Positions 16,699-25,935 of a DNA stretch of 64,000 nt are shown piece by piece; the stretch's first letter is position 1; each line of letters opens with the position of its first letter. Source of the DNA: Kribbella pratensis (lineage in GTDB: Bacteria > Actinomycetota > Actinomycetes > Propionibacteriales > Kribbellaceae); assembly GCF_004366075.1 (NCBI RefSeq), contig NZ_SODU01000002.1, positions 1,612,758 to 1,676,757 of the forward strand, in the 5' to 3' direction. The position numbers and the translations under genes were made by a program. A model generated the notes under the pieces. The model made no database searches. It saw only the letters and a program-made list of their open reading frames with translations, and was not told the DNA's origin.

Positions 16699-18207
16699 TC
16701 AGGCGGTATATACGACATCTTTCGTCATAATTTTCCGGCGGAGTTTGGCGAGCAGCGGCCAGGCGATCATCAGCAGGATCACGGCGTAGATCACGTACGC
16801 GACCGGCCCGCCGATCAGGCCCGAGACGTCGCCGTTGGACAGCTGCAGCGCCATCCGGGCCTGCCGTTCGGCGATCGGTCCGAGGATCACGCCGATGATC
16901 AGCGGGAGTACGGGCAGCCCGAAGCGGCGCATCGCGAACCCGAGCAGGCCGAGCACGAGGAGCAGCAGCAGGTCGAGCGGCTGCGCGTTGACGGCGTACG
17001 CGCCCATCGAGGCGAAGAAGATGATCCCGGCGTACAGGTACGGGCGGGGGATCTGCAGCAGCTTCGCCCAGGCCGGCGCGAGCGGCAGGTTGAGCAGCAA
17101 CAGGAACAGGTTGCCAATGAACAGGCTCGCGATCAGCGCCCACACCAGCTTCGGTTCGCGCTGGAACAGCAGCGGTCCGGGCTGGATGCCGTACGACGTG
17201 AACGCGGCGAGCATCACCGCTGCAGTCGCGTTCGTGGGCAGACCGAGCGCGAGCATCGGGACCAGCGTGCCGGCGGCCGACGCATTGTTCGCTGCCTCCG
17301 GTCCCGCCACGCCCTCGATCGCACCGTGCCCGAACTCCTCCGGGTGCTTGGACAGCTTCTTCTCGGTCGCATACGAGAGGAAAGTCGGGATTTCCGCGCC
17401 GCCGGCCGGCAGCGCTCCGATCGGGAAGCCGTACGCCGTACCTCGTAGCCACGGCTTCCACGAGCGACGCCAGTCCGACTTGCCCATCCACGGCCGCCCG
17501 ACCGGGATCACCGTGCCGGGGTTCCGCCGCAGATGCGCAGCGACCCAGAGCGCCTCGCCGACTGCGAAGATGCCGACGGCAACCACCACGACATCGATGC
17601 CGTCGGCCAGCTGCGGGATCCCGAGCGTGAGCCGCTGCTGGCCGGTCACCTTGTCGATCCCGACCAGCCCGATCACCAGCCCGAGCAGCAGCGCCGCGAA
17701 GCCGCGGATCCGCGACGACCCGAGGACCGACGTGGCACCGGCGAACGCGAGCAGCATGATCGCCAGGTAGTCCGGCGCGCCCAGGCTGATGGCGAACTTC
17801 ACCACCTGCGGCGCGACCAGCACCAGCAACAGCGTCCCGATCGTCCCGGCCACGAACGATCCGATCGCGGCCGTCGCCAGCGCCTGCGCGGCCCGTCCGG
17901 CTCGTGCCATCTTGTTGCCCTCGATCGCCGTCACCACCGATGACGACTCCCCGGGCGTGTTGAGCAGGATCGAGGTGGTCGAGCCGCCGTACATGCCGCC
18001 GTAGAAGATGCCGGCGAACATGATGAACGCCTGCACCGGCTCCATCCCGTAGGTGATCGGCAGCAGCAGCGCCACCGTCATCGCCGGCCCGATCCCGGGC
18101 AGTACGCCGACCGCCGTACCGACCGTGACTCCTAGCAGTGCCAGCAACAGGTTGATCGGCGTCAGCACGTCGCCGAACCCGTTCAGCAGGTTCGTCAGGT
18201 TGTCCAT
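16699..18207 (-). CDS. tctA: Tripartite tricarboxylate transporter large permease TctA
   Basis: This 502-residue, roughly 12-segment membrane subunit is the large permease of a TTT system. Family hallmarks are [13 protein letters not shown] near the N-terminus, the [18 protein letters not shown] motif, and [14 protein letters not shown] in the middle. Together with TctB and the binding protein TctC it imports organic acids such as citrate or another carboxylate, driven by ion gradients. The gene starts inside the tctB stop (TGATG, one shared base), so translation is coupled. The order tctC-tctB-tctA and the adjacent divergent CitA/CitB-like pair are typical. Confidence 0.93.
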   Translation of the reverse strand: MDNLTNLLNGFGDVLTPINLLLALLGVTVGTAVGVLPGIGPAMTVALLLPITYGMEPVQAFIMFAGIFYGGMYGGSTTSILLNTPGESSSVVTAIEGNKMARAGRAAQALATAAIGSFVAGTIGTLLLVLVAPQVVKFAISLGAPDYLAIMLLAFAGATSVLGSSRIRGFAALLLGLVIGLVGIDKVTGQQRLTLGIPQLADGIDVVVVAVGIFAVGEALWVAAHLRRNPGTVIPVGRPWMGKSDWRRSWKPWLRGTAYGFPIGALPAGGAEIPTFLSYATEKKLSKHPEEFGHGAIEGVAGPEAANNASAAGTLVPMLALGLPTNATAAVMLAAFTSYGIQPGPLLFQREPKLVWALIASLFIGNLFLLLLNLPLAPAWAKLLQIPRPYLYAGIIFFASMGAYAVNAQPLDLLLLLVLGLLGFAMRRFGLPVLPLIIGVILGPIAERQARMALQLSNGDVSGLIGGPVAYVIYAVILLMIAWPLLAKLRRKIMTKDVVYTA

Positions 18208-18719
18208 CACAGAATCCCTTGCAGTACGCCGGCCGGCAGGTTGACCCCGAGCCCGATCGCGAACGCGTAGAACGTGATCAGCGACAGTGCGACCGCGATG
18301 AACACGTTCCGGATGTGGTGCCGGCTGCCGAGCGCGAACGCCGACCCCCAGAACAGCAGGGTCCCGCTGATCACCCAGCCCAGCGGCTCGATCAGCACCA
18401 GGTTCACCACGAACGCGGCGATCAGCAGCAGTACCGTGCGCCAGTCGACGGACGACGTGACGTCGACGTCCTCGCCTTCCTCGGCCGCACCGGTGCCGCC
18501 GCGGGCGACGTCGACGGCGTACAGCACGGCGACCACGAGCAGCAGTACGCCGAGCACGATCGGGACCGGCTTCGGGCCGATCGGATCGTTGCTGTTGGCA
18601 ATGTGCTGGATCCGGGCGGCGTCGACGATCACCAGGGCGCCGACCACCGCCAGGAAACCACACACTCCGTACTGCGCTGTGTCCCGCCGAGCCTCGCGTG
18701 GAGTCTCGGCGGTGCTCAT
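18207..18719 (-). CDS. tctB: Tripartite tricarboxylate transporter small permease TctB
   Basis: This 170-residue protein has four hydrophobic segments (about 19-35, 53-70, 93-120, 132-160), the layout of the TctB small membrane subunit. A charged loop [11 protein letters not shown] separates the pairs. It lies between tctC (4-base overlap at 18716-18719) and tctA (TGATG). TctB sequences are poorly conserved, so the assignment leans on topology and gene order. Confidence 0.88.
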   Translation of the reverse strand: MSTAETPREARRDTAQYGVCGFLAVVGALVIVDAARIQHIANSNDPIGPKPVPIVLGVLLLVVAVLYAVDVARGGTGAAEEGEDVDVTSSVDWRTVLLLIAAFVVNLVLIEPLGWVISGTLLFWGSAFALGSRHHIRNVFIAVALSLITFYAFAIGLGVNLPAGVLQGIL

Positions 18720-19723
18720 GCCGCCAGGCCCAGTTTCGTCAGGATGTCCGCCACGGCCTTGTCCTGTTCGGTGAGGAACTTCCCGAACTCGTCACCGGTC
18801 ACGAACGCGTCCGTCCAGCCGTGCTTCTGCAGCTCGGCCTTCCACTGCGGCGAGTCGTGCATCTTGGTCAGCGCGTCGATCCAGACCTTCTTGTCCCCGT
18901 CGCTGATCTCCGGCGGCGCCACGATGCCGCGCCAGTTCGTGAACACCAGGTCGATCCCGGAGCCCTTCAGCGTCGGCACGTCCTTGAGCGCGTCGATCGG
19001 CTTCTCGCTGGTCACCGCGAGTACGCGGACCTGACCGCTCTCCACCTGGTCCAGGAACTCGCCGAATCCGCTGGCCCCGAACGCGATCTTGCTACCGAGC
19101 AGCGCGGGCAGCAACTCGCCGCCACCGTCGTACGAGACGAAGTTGACGTCCTTCGGGTTGATGCCGACGGCCTGTGCGAGCTGCATCGGCAGCAGGTGGT
19201 CCGGTCCGCCCGGCGACGAGCCGCCGCCGACGGCCAGTCCCTTGGGGTTCGCCTTCCAGGCGGTGACAAGGTCCTGGATCGTCTTGTACGGCGAGTTCTT
19301 CGGCACCACGATCGCGCCGGCCTCCTCGATCATCTTGGCGATCGGGGTGGTCTGGGTGAGCGTCGCCTTCGACTTCGACGTGTACGTCGCGCCGACCACG
19401 CCGAGCCCCATCTGCATCGCGAGCTTGCCGTTGCCCTTCTCGTTCACGATCCGCTGCAGGCCGACCGTGCCGCCGGCGCCGGGCAGGTTGAACACCTGGA
19501 CGCCGGTCGCGATCTTGGCGTCGTCCATCACCTTCGCGGCGGTCCGGGCGGTGGTGTCGTACCCGCCGCCCGCGGTGTTCGGCACCATCAGCCGCAGGCC
19601 GGTGGCCGGCTTTCCGCTGTCGGCGTTCGATGTGTCGGATTTTTCCGCGGTCGCGCCACACGCGGTCGCGGTCACCAGCGCGACCAGCGCCGTGGTGACC
19701 CAGAGCATCGGCCTAGACCTCAT
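18716..19723 (-). CDS. tctC: TctC/Bug-family solute-binding lipoprotein
   Basis: This 335-residue extracytoplasmic receptor has a lipoprotein signal peptide whose hydrophobic stretch ([17 protein letters not shown]) ends at Cys22, the probable lipidation site. The mature part shows Bug/TctC features: [15 protein letters not shown] near the start, [12 protein letters not shown], and [13 protein letters not shown]. It would capture a carboxylate and deliver it to TctAB. It is the first gene of tctCBA. A divergent two-component system is 182 bases away and probably controls it. Confidence 0.93.
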   Translation of the reverse strand: MRSRPMLWVTTALVALVTATACGATAEKSDTSNADSGKPATGLRLMVPNTAGGGYDTTARTAAKVMDDAKIATGVQVFNLPGAGGTVGLQRIVNEKGNGKLAMQMGLGVVGATYTSKSKATLTQTTPIAKMIEEAGAIVVPKNSPYKTIQDLVTAWKANPKGLAVGGGSSPGGPDHLLPMQLAQAVGINPKDVNFVSYDGGGELLPALLGSKIAFGASGFGEFLDQVESGQVRVLAVTSEKPIDALKDVPTLKGSGIDLVFTNWRGIVAPPEISDGDKKVWIDALTKMHDSPQWKAELQKHGWTDAFVTGDEFGKFLTEQDKAVADILTKLGLAA

Positions 19724-19905
19724 CGGCGGAGTCCTTTCGGGAATGGTTCAGGTGCCGACGATCGTGGACCTCCTGTGGTACGGGCGTCTGCGTTGTGGCC
19801 GCAGCGGTGGTTGAGTTCATTGTGGTCACAGGCGGAACCTGGTTGAAGTGTGGCACTTGGCCGCTGGAGCGGTGATCATGCGGCAGGACGTGCGAGGAGG
19901 TGAAC
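19724..19905. promoter_or_regulatory. Divergent promoter region between tctCBA and its two-component system
   Basis: This 182-base gap contains the promoters of both units. A short inverted repeat TGTGGTCACA lies near 19821-19830, and GAGGAGG at 19894-19900 is the ribosome binding site of the kinase gene. The response regulator probably binds here; no long operator is obvious by eye. Confidence 0.45.
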
Positions 19906-21558
19906 ATGGCGGTGCGACTGGGACGAAGGCCGACCCTGGCCGGCCAGCTGCTGGTGCTGCAGCTGGCGATCGTGGTGATCGTGCTCGTGGCCGTCGCCGC
20001 GGTCTCGCTCGCCCAGTCGGCCGCCACGTTCAACCGGGTCGAAGGCCGCCGGGTCACCTTGCTGGCCGAGCAGTTGTCGTCGAACCCCGCGCTGCGGTTC
20101 AACATTCGCAACCCGGCGCCTGCGGAGATGCTTGCACCCACGCTGCAGACCAGCCTCGCGCAGTCCGGCGTCACCTCGATCACGGTCGCGAACGCCGACG
20201 GAAAGGTGATCGCGGCAACCAATCCGACCCTGATCGGGACGAAGCTCACGCTCGGTGTCCCAGAGGTTGCGGACGGTCGAGGCTGGTCGGGGCAGCTGCG
20301 CGGCGACGGCGGGATGGAGCTGGTGGCCCAGGTTCCGGTGCTGAGCGAAGGCAGGGACAAGAACGGCAAGCTGGACGGGACGCTCGGCGACCACATCGGG
20401 ACCGTGATGGTCGGTGAGCGGGCTCCGTCCGTACTGCAGCGGTTGCGCGGCGCGTCGTCGTACCTCGCGATCTATCTCGGAATCGCCTGTGTGCTGGGGC
20501 TGCTCGGGTCGTGGCTGCTCGCCCGGCGCATCAAACGGCAGACGCTCGGGCTCGAACCACGGGAGATCGCGGGACTGGCGGAGCATCGGGAAGCCATGCT
20601 GTACGGGCTTGCCGAGGGAGTCGTTGCCTTGGACCCGCATCTGCGCGTGACGCTGGTGAACGACGTCGGCCGGCGACTCCTCGATCTCCCTTCCGATGCG
20701 GTGGGAAAGTCCTTGCGGGAGCTGGGTGTCGAAGGACGGCTGCGAGAAGTGCTGGCCGGCGAGGACGAGGCGCGCGACGCGGTCGTCGTACGGCGTGGTC
20801 GGGTGCTCGTGATGAACCGGATGAGTGTCACCAAGGACGGGCGGTCGCTCGGATCCGTCACCACGCTGCGGGACCGGACCGAGCTGGCGCAGCTGGAGCG
20901 CGAATTGGGGTCGTTCCGTTCGTCCGCGGAGCTGCTGCGGGCGCAGACGCACGAGTTCGCGAACCAGCTGCACACGATCTCGGGGCTGATCCAGATCGGT
21001 GAGTACGACGAAGTGGTCACGTACGTCGGCGCGCTCAACCGCTATCGTGAATCGCTCGACCTGACCGTGACCAGGCGGGTCCACGACACCACGGTCGCCG
21101 CCCTCCTGATGGCGAAGTCGTCGCTCGCGGCCGAACGCCGCGTCGAGCTCCGGGTGTCCGAGCGGACCACGCTGCTGCGCCTCGATCCGGCGCTTTCCGC
21201 CGACATCGCGACCGTCCTCGGCAACTTGGTCGACAACGCCGTCGACGCGGCCGCGCTGTCCGGTACGCCGCTGTCGCCCGCATGGGTCGAGGTCGAGCTT
21301 CGGCAGGACGCGACGAGTGTGGAGATCGTGGTCCGCGACTCCGGGCCGGGAGTCGCACCCGAGCTGGCGCAGGAGGTGTTCGCGCACGGATTCACCACCA
21401 AGGCCGCGGCCGAGGGCGAACGCGGGATCGGCCTCGCGATGACCCGCCTGATCTGCCGGCGCCGCGGCGGCGAGGTGGCGGTCACCAACCTCGCCGAGGG
21501 TGGTGCGGCGTTCGTCGCGCGGATGTCCACCCAGCGCACGCCGGAGGGAGCCCGATGA
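19906..21558 (+). CDS. Sensor histidine kinase, CitA/DcuS family
   Basis: This 550-residue membrane kinase has TM1 (about 14-38), an extracytoplasmic PAS-like sensor (about 39-180), TM2 (about 184-206), a cytoplasmic PAS (about 220-325), and a SpoOB-type dimerisation helix with the phospho-acceptor His349 in RAQTHEFANQLHT. The ATPase domain has NLVDNAVDAA, DSGPGVAP and GERGIGLAMTR. CitA/DcuS kinases sense carboxylates outside the cell. The ATG at 19906 follows GAGGAGG at good spacing. It is coupled by ATGA to its response regulator and is divergent from tctCBA. Confidence 0.93.
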   Translation: MAVRLGRRPTLAGQLLVLQLAIVVIVLVAVAAVSLAQSAATFNRVEGRRVTLLAEQLSSNPALRFNIRNPAPAEMLAPTLQTSLAQSGVTSITVANADGKVIAATNPTLIGTKLTLGVPEVADGRGWSGQLRGDGGMELVAQVPVLSEGRDKNGKLDGTLGDHIGTVMVGERAPSVLQRLRGASSYLAIYLGIACVLGLLGSWLLARRIKRQTLGLEPREIAGLAEHREAMLYGLAEGVVALDPHLRVTLVNDVGRRLLDLPSDAVGKSLRELGVEGRLREVLAGEDEARDAVVVRRGRVLVMNRMSVTKDGRSLGSVTTLRDRTELAQLERELGSFRSSAELLRAQTHEFANQLHTISGLIQIGEYDEVVTYVGALNRYRESLDLTVTRRVHDTTVAALLMAKSSLAAERRVELRVSERTTLLRLDPALSADIATVLGNLVDNAVDAAALSGTPLSPAWVEVELRQDATSVEIVVRDSGPGVAPELAQEVFAHGFTTKAAAEGERGIGLAMTRLICRRRGGEVAVTNLAEGGAAFVARMSTQRTPEGAR

Positions 21559-22220
21559 TCAAGGTGCTGGTCGTCGACGACGACTTCATGGTCGCCCGCA
21601 TCCACCGCGGGTTCGTCGACCGCGTGGACGGCTTCGAGGTCGTCGGTACGGCGAACACCGGCGACCAGGCCGTGGCGGCGCTCGGTGAGCTTTCTCCTGA
21701 CCTGGTTCTTCTGGACCTCTACCTCCCCGACATCTTCGGCCTCGATCTGATCGCCCGCCTGCGTGCCGTCCAGCCCGACGTCGACATCCTCGTGATCACC
21801 GCCGCCCGCGAGGCGGACGCGGTCCGCGGGGCTGTGCGGCAGGGTGTCGTGAACTACCTCCTGAAACCCTTCGGTTTCGAGGACCTCCGGGCGCGGCTCC
21901 GCGAGTACGCCCGCCGCCGCGCCAGCGTCCCCGACCAGGTCACCTCCCAAGCCGACGTCGACCGGGTCCTGGCGCCCGCCCGCCAGCTGGTCAACCGGCT
22001 CCCCAAAGGACTCAGCCAGGAAACCGCCGACCTCGTCACCGCCGCCCTCCGCGCCGCCCCCGACAACCTCTCCGCCGCCGAGTGCGCCGAGAAGGTCGGC
22101 ATCTCCCGCGTCAGCGCCCGCCGCTACCTCGAGTTCTTCGCCGCCCAAGGCCAGGCCGAAGTATCCCTCCGCTACGGCACCACCGGCCGCCCCGAACGCC
22201 GCTACACCTGGCGAACCTGA
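21555..22220 (+). CDS. Response regulator, CitB/DcuR family
   Basis: This 221-residue protein has a receiver domain with acidic pocket VVDDD (7-10), phospho-acceptor Asp54 (LLDLYLPD) and Lys104 (LLKPF). A C-terminal helix-turn-helix domain follows (about 170-215; LSAAECAEKVGISRVSARRY). This matches DcuR/CitB-type regulators. Its start overlaps the kinase stop by four bases. It should activate the divergent tctCBA operon when the kinase senses its ligand. Confidence 0.93.
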   Translation: MIKVLVVDDDFMVARIHRGFVDRVDGFEVVGTANTGDQAVAALGELSPDLVLLDLYLPDIFGLDLIARLRAVQPDVDILVITAAREADAVRGAVRQGVVNYLLKPFGFEDLRARLREYARRRASVPDQVTSQADVDRVLAPARQLVNRLPKGLSQETADLVTAALRAAPDNLSAAECAEKVGISRVSARRYLEFFAAQGQAEVSLRYGTTGRPERRYTWRT

Positions 22221-22318
22221 CCCCCACCCCACCCGCCCGCGCCCCGTACACCCACCCCACCCACCCCACCCGCCCCGTACACCCACCCCGTACACCACCC
22301 CGTACACCCACCCCCGGC
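22221..22318. repeat. C-rich tract with CCCGTACACCCA units; G-quadruplex-prone on the minus strand
   Basis: Just after the response-regulator stop, about 100 bases are almost entirely C and A on the plus strand. CCCCACCCACCCC and CCCCGTACACCCA units repeat. The minus strand therefore carries many runs of three or four G separated by one to three bases, the pattern that folds into G-quadruplexes. No gene is supported here. Confidence 0.7.
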
Positions 22319-22391
22319 CGCCCACGCCGCCCGGGCCGCGCCCCGCTCGGTCCCGCTCTTGGCCGACCCGCATTTGCTGGGTCAGCCACCG

Positions 22392-22480
22392 CATTTGATG
22401 GGTTGACCAGTCAAATGGGGGGTTCCACACCCTTAACCAGGGTGGTTAACCCCCCACTTGGCTGGTCAACCCATCAAATG
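22392..22480. repeat. 89-bp inverted repeat with 33-bp arms
   Basis: The arms 22392-22424 and 22448-22480 are complementary at 31 of 33 positions. They read CATTTGATGGGTTGACCAG then (C/T)CAA(G/A)TGGGGGGTT. The 23-base loop holds CCACACCCT and AGGGTGG, which extend pairing, and TTAACC/GGTTAA overlap the junction. A partial third copy (CATTTGCTGGGTCAGCCA) precedes it. It lies between two convergent genes and could be a bidirectional terminator or an intergenic mobile repeat. Confidence 0.85.
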
Positions 22481-22585
22481 CTGATGGGCTGGTCGTCGAG
22501 TCGTTGGCTCGATGGGTGCGGGAGCGGGCGGGGTGCGGTCAGCGGGAGGCGGCGGCGTACGGGCGGTCGAAGATCTCGCCGAGGG

Positions 22586-23110
22586 TCAGTCCTCGACCAG
22601 TTCGACGGATGCGGCGTGGCGTTCGGCCAGGGCGTGGTAGACGGCGGCGTTGTGGTCGACGAAGAGTTTTGCGGTGCCGTCGAGCGGGATGATCTTCTTC
22701 GCGGGGCTGCCCATCGCGACCGACTCCGGTGGGATGACCGCGCCGGGCGTGACCGTGGACCCAGCGGCGACCAGTGACCGTTTGCCGACCACCGCGCCGT
22801 CCAGCACGATCGCGCCGTTTCCGACCAGCGCCTGCTCGCCGATCGTGCAGTCGTGGACCAGGCACTGGTGACCGACCGTGGCGTTCGGCCCGATCTCGCA
22901 GCCATTGTGGCCGACGTGGATGACCGTGTTGTCCTGGATGTTCGCGCCGGCGCGGATCGTGATCGTGCCCAGATCGGCCCGGATCACCGCGCCGTACCAG
23001 ATCGACACCCCGGCCTCGACCACCACGTCACCGACCAGCGTGGCGGTCGGCGCGATCCACGCGTCGGGATGGACGGTCGGACGCTTACCTTCGAACGAGT
23101 ACAGCGGCAT
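22586..23110 (-). CDS. Gamma-carbonic anhydrase family protein
   Basis: This 174-residue left-handed beta-helix trimer protein matches YrdA/PaaY-like gamma-carbonic anhydrases. Metal-binding histidines are at His65 (NTVIHVGH), His81 and His86 (VGHQCLVHDC). The hexapeptide-repeat core spans about 12-140 and a C-terminal helix follows (DHNAAVYHALAERHA). It would hydrate CO2 or act as a related metal-dependent acyl enzyme. The ATG at 23110 was preferred over a GTG nine bases upstream. It is 17 bases downstream of the DUF1851 gene and probably cotranscribed. Confidence 0.88.
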   Translation of the reverse strand: MPLYSFEGKRPTVHPDAWIAPTATLVGDVVVEAGVSIWYGAVIRADLGTITIRAGANIQDNTVIHVGHNGCEIGPNATVGHQCLVHDCTIGEQALVGNGAIVLDGAVVGKRSLVAAGSTVTPGAVIPPESVAMGSPAKKIIPLDGTAKLFVDHNAAVYHALAERHAASVELVED

Positions 23111-23127
23111 GCGCCACACCCTAATGC

Positions 23128-23586
23128 TCAGCTGATCGTGATCCCGCTGATCGGCGTACCGGGAGGCAGGTCGCGGATCTGGGTGTGGATCTGCCCGAGG
23201 ATGTTGAGCGACACCACGAAGTCCAGGACCTCGACGTTGTCGAGCGTGAGTTCGCCGCCGAGCTGCGGCGGATGGGTGAACGAGTAGACCTGATCAGGAC
23301 CCGGTACGACGCCCTGGTTCGCGGCGCCGAACACCAGGCCGGCCAGCAGGTACTGGTCCTGGCCGTCCTCCGTGTTCAGCGCGTCCCGCAGCTCGTCCGC
23401 GCTCGCCCAGGTGAGCTCAAGCGTCCCCTCGAGCGTGTCGAGCCACCAGAACCCGTCAGCCGCTTGGAAGAACACGTCCCCGAACGGCGACGTGAACACC
23501 GGCACCAACCCGTCGAGTTCGAGGAAGGTCCAGGATTCGAGCGCACGCGCGTACTGCTCGTCGGAGAACGACCGGGTCAGCTCCAT
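23128..23586 (-). CDS. DUF1851 (Tdi1-type immunity domain) protein
   Basis: This 152-residue protein resembles the DUF1851/T6SS immunity Tdi1 C-terminal family. It has a hydrophobic SPFGDVFF and DGFWWLDTLEGTLE beta section, then the pattern QVYSFTHPPQLGGE with a final VVSLNILGQIHTQI. Some members neutralise ADP-ribosylating toxins; many actinobacterial copies are orphans. No toxin gene lies next to it. It is the first gene of a likely two-gene unit with the gamma-carbonic anhydrase. Function unproven. Confidence 0.65.
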   Translation of the reverse strand: MELTRSFSDEQYARALESWTFLELDGLVPVFTSPFGDVFFQAADGFWWLDTLEGTLELTWASADELRDALNTEDGQDQYLLAGLVFGAANQGVVPGPDQVYSFTHPPQLGGELTLDNVEVLDFVVSLNILGQIHTQIRDLPPGTPISGITIS

Positions 23587-23637
23587 GCCGTGAGCCTAGG
23601 CGCGAGCGGGGGCCACGTGTCCAACTAGGGTGAGCGG

Positions 23638-24786
23638 ATGCTCAAACCAGTCGCCGGGTTCGCAGCGTTCGGACTGTTCTGGGGTGCGTGGGGAGCGATC
23701 CTGCCCGCGATCCGGGCCGGCGCCGGTGTGAACGACGGAGAGCTCGGTGTGGCGTTGCTGATGATCGGGCTCGGAGCGCTGGTGTCGATGCGGTTCACCG
23801 GCTACCTGATCGACCGGTACGGCGGCGTCGTGCTTCCCGTGGTGACCGTGTTGTTCGCGCTCTGCGGCGTACTGCCTGCCCTGGCCGGTTCGGTCGTCAC
23901 GCTGAGCGCGGCGCTGTTGTTGCTCGGAGCAACTTCTGGTGCGACGGACGTGGCGATCAACACGACCGGATCCCACACCGAACACGAGACCGGACGGCCG
24001 GTGATGAACCTCGCCCACGGCATGTTCTCGGTCGCGGTCGTGGTGGCGAGTCTCGGTACGGCGGGACTTCGGGCGGCCGGTGTGAGGGCACTGCCGGTGC
24101 TGGCCGGTGTGGCGACTCTGATCGTGATCACGGCGGCTGCCGTCCTTGCGCCGGGAGCAACCAAGGTCACCGGGACCGCCAGGACGCACACCGGAAAGTC
24201 GAGAGCCAGGCTCGAACCGGTGCTCCTCGTGTTCGGCGTGCTGTGTGCACTGGCCTACCTGGTCGAGAACGCGTGGCAGAGCTGGAGCGCCGTACATCTC
24301 GACACCTCACTGAACGCCTCGGCCGGCCTCGCGTCCACTGCTCCCGCGGTCTTCGCTGCTGCGGCCGCCACCGGCCGCTTCGCAGGTAACGCTCTGCTCG
24401 CCCGGGTCCGCCCGGTGCGGCTCTTGGTCGTCGGCGGTGCCGTCGCAGCCGTCGGCTCACTCGTCGCGGCCACCGCGAACAATCCCTGGACGGCACTCAT
24501 CGGGATCGGCGTCGCCGGCCTCGGTACGTCGGTCTGCGCGCCGACCGTCATCGGGATGGCGGGCGCCTGGGCGGGACCCGGGCGGCGCGCCGGAGCGATC
24601 TCCACGGTGACCACGATCGCCTACGTCGGGTTCCTGATCGGCCCGGCAGCGGTCGGCGCGGTCTCGTCCGCCTGGTCGCTGCCGGTCGCCCTGGGCGCGG
24701 TCGCCGTCATCGCGGTCGTCGTCGCCGGCCTCGCACCGGTCGCCGACCGTGTCGCCAGTCCCCGAGCGAGCCGCCAACTGGACTGA
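23638..24786 (+). CDS. MFS transporter
   Basis: This 382-residue membrane protein has about 12 hydrophobic segments. It opens with FAAFGLFWGAWGAILPAIRA and has a conserved ATSGATDVAINTTGSHTE stretch near 101-118, a pattern of FucP/YbjJ-type MFS proteins. It stands alone, divergent from DUF1851 with 51 bases between the starts. Substrate unknown. Confidence 0.83.
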   Translation: MLKPVAGFAAFGLFWGAWGAILPAIRAGAGVNDGELGVALLMIGLGALVSMRFTGYLIDRYGGVVLPVVTVLFALCGVLPALAGSVVTLSAALLLLGATSGATDVAINTTGSHTEHETGRPVMNLAHGMFSVAVVVASLGTAGLRAAGVRALPVLAGVATLIVITAAAVLAPGATKVTGTARTHTGKSRARLEPVLLVFGVLCALAYLVENAWQSWSAVHLDTSLNASAGLASTAPAVFAAAAATGRFAGNALLARVRPVRLLVVGGAVAAVGSLVAATANNPWTALIGIGVAGLGTSVCAPTVIGMAGAWAGPGRRAGAISTVTTIAYVGFLIGPAAVGAVSSAWSLPVALGAVAVIAVVVAGLAPVADRVASPRASRQLD

Positions 24787-24872
24787 GTGCGGCCCCGTCG
24801 ACGTACGTCGAAAGGGATGTGAAAGGCCCTACTGCAACGGTTACGGTGGCTGAACCGATCGAGGAGGGTGGC

Positions 24873-25235
24873 ATGACGGAGATCGCGAAATCCGGGGCTG
24901 CGGTGATCAGCCGGGCGGACCGGCGGGACGACGGCGAGGAATGGACCGAGAACTACACCGAGCTGCCGGGTGGTGCCGGTGTCTCGCTGATTCTCGAGTC
25001 GACCACGCAGGAGGGCGTCGGTCCGCGGCTGCACCTGCATCCGTACGCCGAGACGTTCATCATCCGGCGGGGTTCGGCGACGTTCACGGTGGACACCGAG
25101 GAGATCGTCGGCAAGGCCGGCCAGATCCTGGTCGTCCCGGCCGAGACCCCGCACAAGTTCCGCACCGGCCCGGGCGGCTACGAAGCGGTGCACATCCACG
25201 CCAACCCAACCTTCGAAACCACCTGGCTGGAGTAG
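24873..25235 (+). CDS. Cupin-domain protein
   Basis: This 120-residue single-domain cupin has metal-site motifs in two parts: GPRLHLHPYAETFIIRRG with His-His-Glu (about 51-68), and PAETPHKF followed by HIHANP. The ATG at 24873 follows GAGGAGGG; an upstream in-frame GTG was rejected. Small cupins serve as dioxygenases, isomerases or ligand sensors. It converges with a TetR gene seven bases away, and the two stop codons lie inside one short hairpin. Confidence 0.82.
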   Translation: MTEIAKSGAAVISRADRRDDGEEWTENYTELPGGAGVSLILESTTQEGVGPRLHLHPYAETFIIRRGSATFTVDTEEIVGKAGQILVVPAETPHKFRTGPGGYEAVHIHANPTFETTWLE

Positions 25236-25248
25236 TTAGGCCCTACTC
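25230..25248. terminator. Short hairpin containing both convergent stop codons
   Basis: GAGTAG and CTACTC pair around TTAGGCC. The TAG stops of the cupin gene and of the convergent TetR gene both lie within the stem. It is too short to be a strong terminator, so read-through antisense between the two genes is possible. Confidence 0.4.
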
Positions 25249-25821
25249 GGCCTTCGGGGGAGCGAACGCGGCCAGCAGGGTCGCGGTGATGTACGGCGCT
25301 GCCTGGTCGGACGTGATGCGCCCGGCCTGGATCTCGCTCGCGGCGCCGTGCATCACGTTGTGCATGACGCTGACCAGCCACGACGTCGGCAGGTCGGTAC
25401 GGAAAACGTTTTCGGCACGGCCGCGTTCGAGCAGCCGTTCCACGCGCGCCATCGGATCGGCGTGCAGTTCTCGCACCCGTCCGGGCGGCAGCGCGTCCTG
25501 AGCCGCGAGCAGCAGCGCCCGGTACTGGTCGACCAGGTGCCAGCTCGACTCGATCAACCGGGTCAGCGCGTCGCGCGGATCACCGGTCAGATCGACCTGC
25601 CCGAGGGTCTCCTCGCCGGTCGCGATCGCCTGGACGAAGACGGCGTCGACCAGCTCGGCCCGGGAGGGGAAGTGGCCGTACAGGGTCACTCGCCCGACCC
25701 CGGCCGCCTTCGCGATCTCCGACGTACTCGCCGCCGGATCCCGGCCCAGACACTCGGCGGCGGCGGTCAGGATCGCCGCGATGCTCCGTTGCGCGTCCGC
25801 GCGCCGGGTGGTGACAGTCAT
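25243..25821 (-). CDS. TetR-family transcriptional regulator of the adjacent efflux operon
   Basis: This 192-residue protein has the TetR helix-turn-helix at about 36-58, with TSEIAKAAGVGRVTLYGHFP closing in YGHF. The C-terminal domain includes HNVMHGAASEI. The start at 25821 (MTVTTRRADAQ) follows a GGAGG-type site on the minus strand. It is divergent from a DHA2 MFS exporter with 114 bases between, a gap holding three near-palindromic operators. The classic model is repression of itself and the pump until a toxic ligand binds. Confidence 0.9.
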   Translation of the reverse strand: MTVTTRRADAQRSIAAILTAAAECLGRDPAASTSEIAKAAGVGRVTLYGHFPSRAELVDAVFVQAIATGEETLGQVDLTGDPRDALTRLIESSWHLVDQYRALLLAAQDALPPGRVRELHADPMARVERLLERGRAENVFRTDLPTSWLVSVMHNVMHGAASEIQAGRITSDQAAPYITATLLAAFAPPKAE

Positions 25822-25836
25822 CGGACCTCCATGATC

Positions 25837-25921
25837 TCGAACACCACTGTACGAATTCCTCTTGTCGAACACCAGTGTACGAGTTACGGTACCGACTGTA
25901 ATCCGTACACACCTGTTCAAG
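25837..25921. promoter_or_regulatory. Three copies of an 18-bp TetR-type operator
   Basis: Sites at 25837-25854 and 25865-25882 read TCGAACACCA(C/G)TGTACGA. A third, inverted and more diverged copy is at 25904-25921 (CGTACACACCTGTTCAAG). Each is close to a palindrome of the type TCGtACAC-GTGTtCGA. The first two are 28 bp apart. All lie between the divergent TetR and MFS starts. Confidence 0.75.
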
Positions 25922-25935
25922 TTAAGGACGAGATC

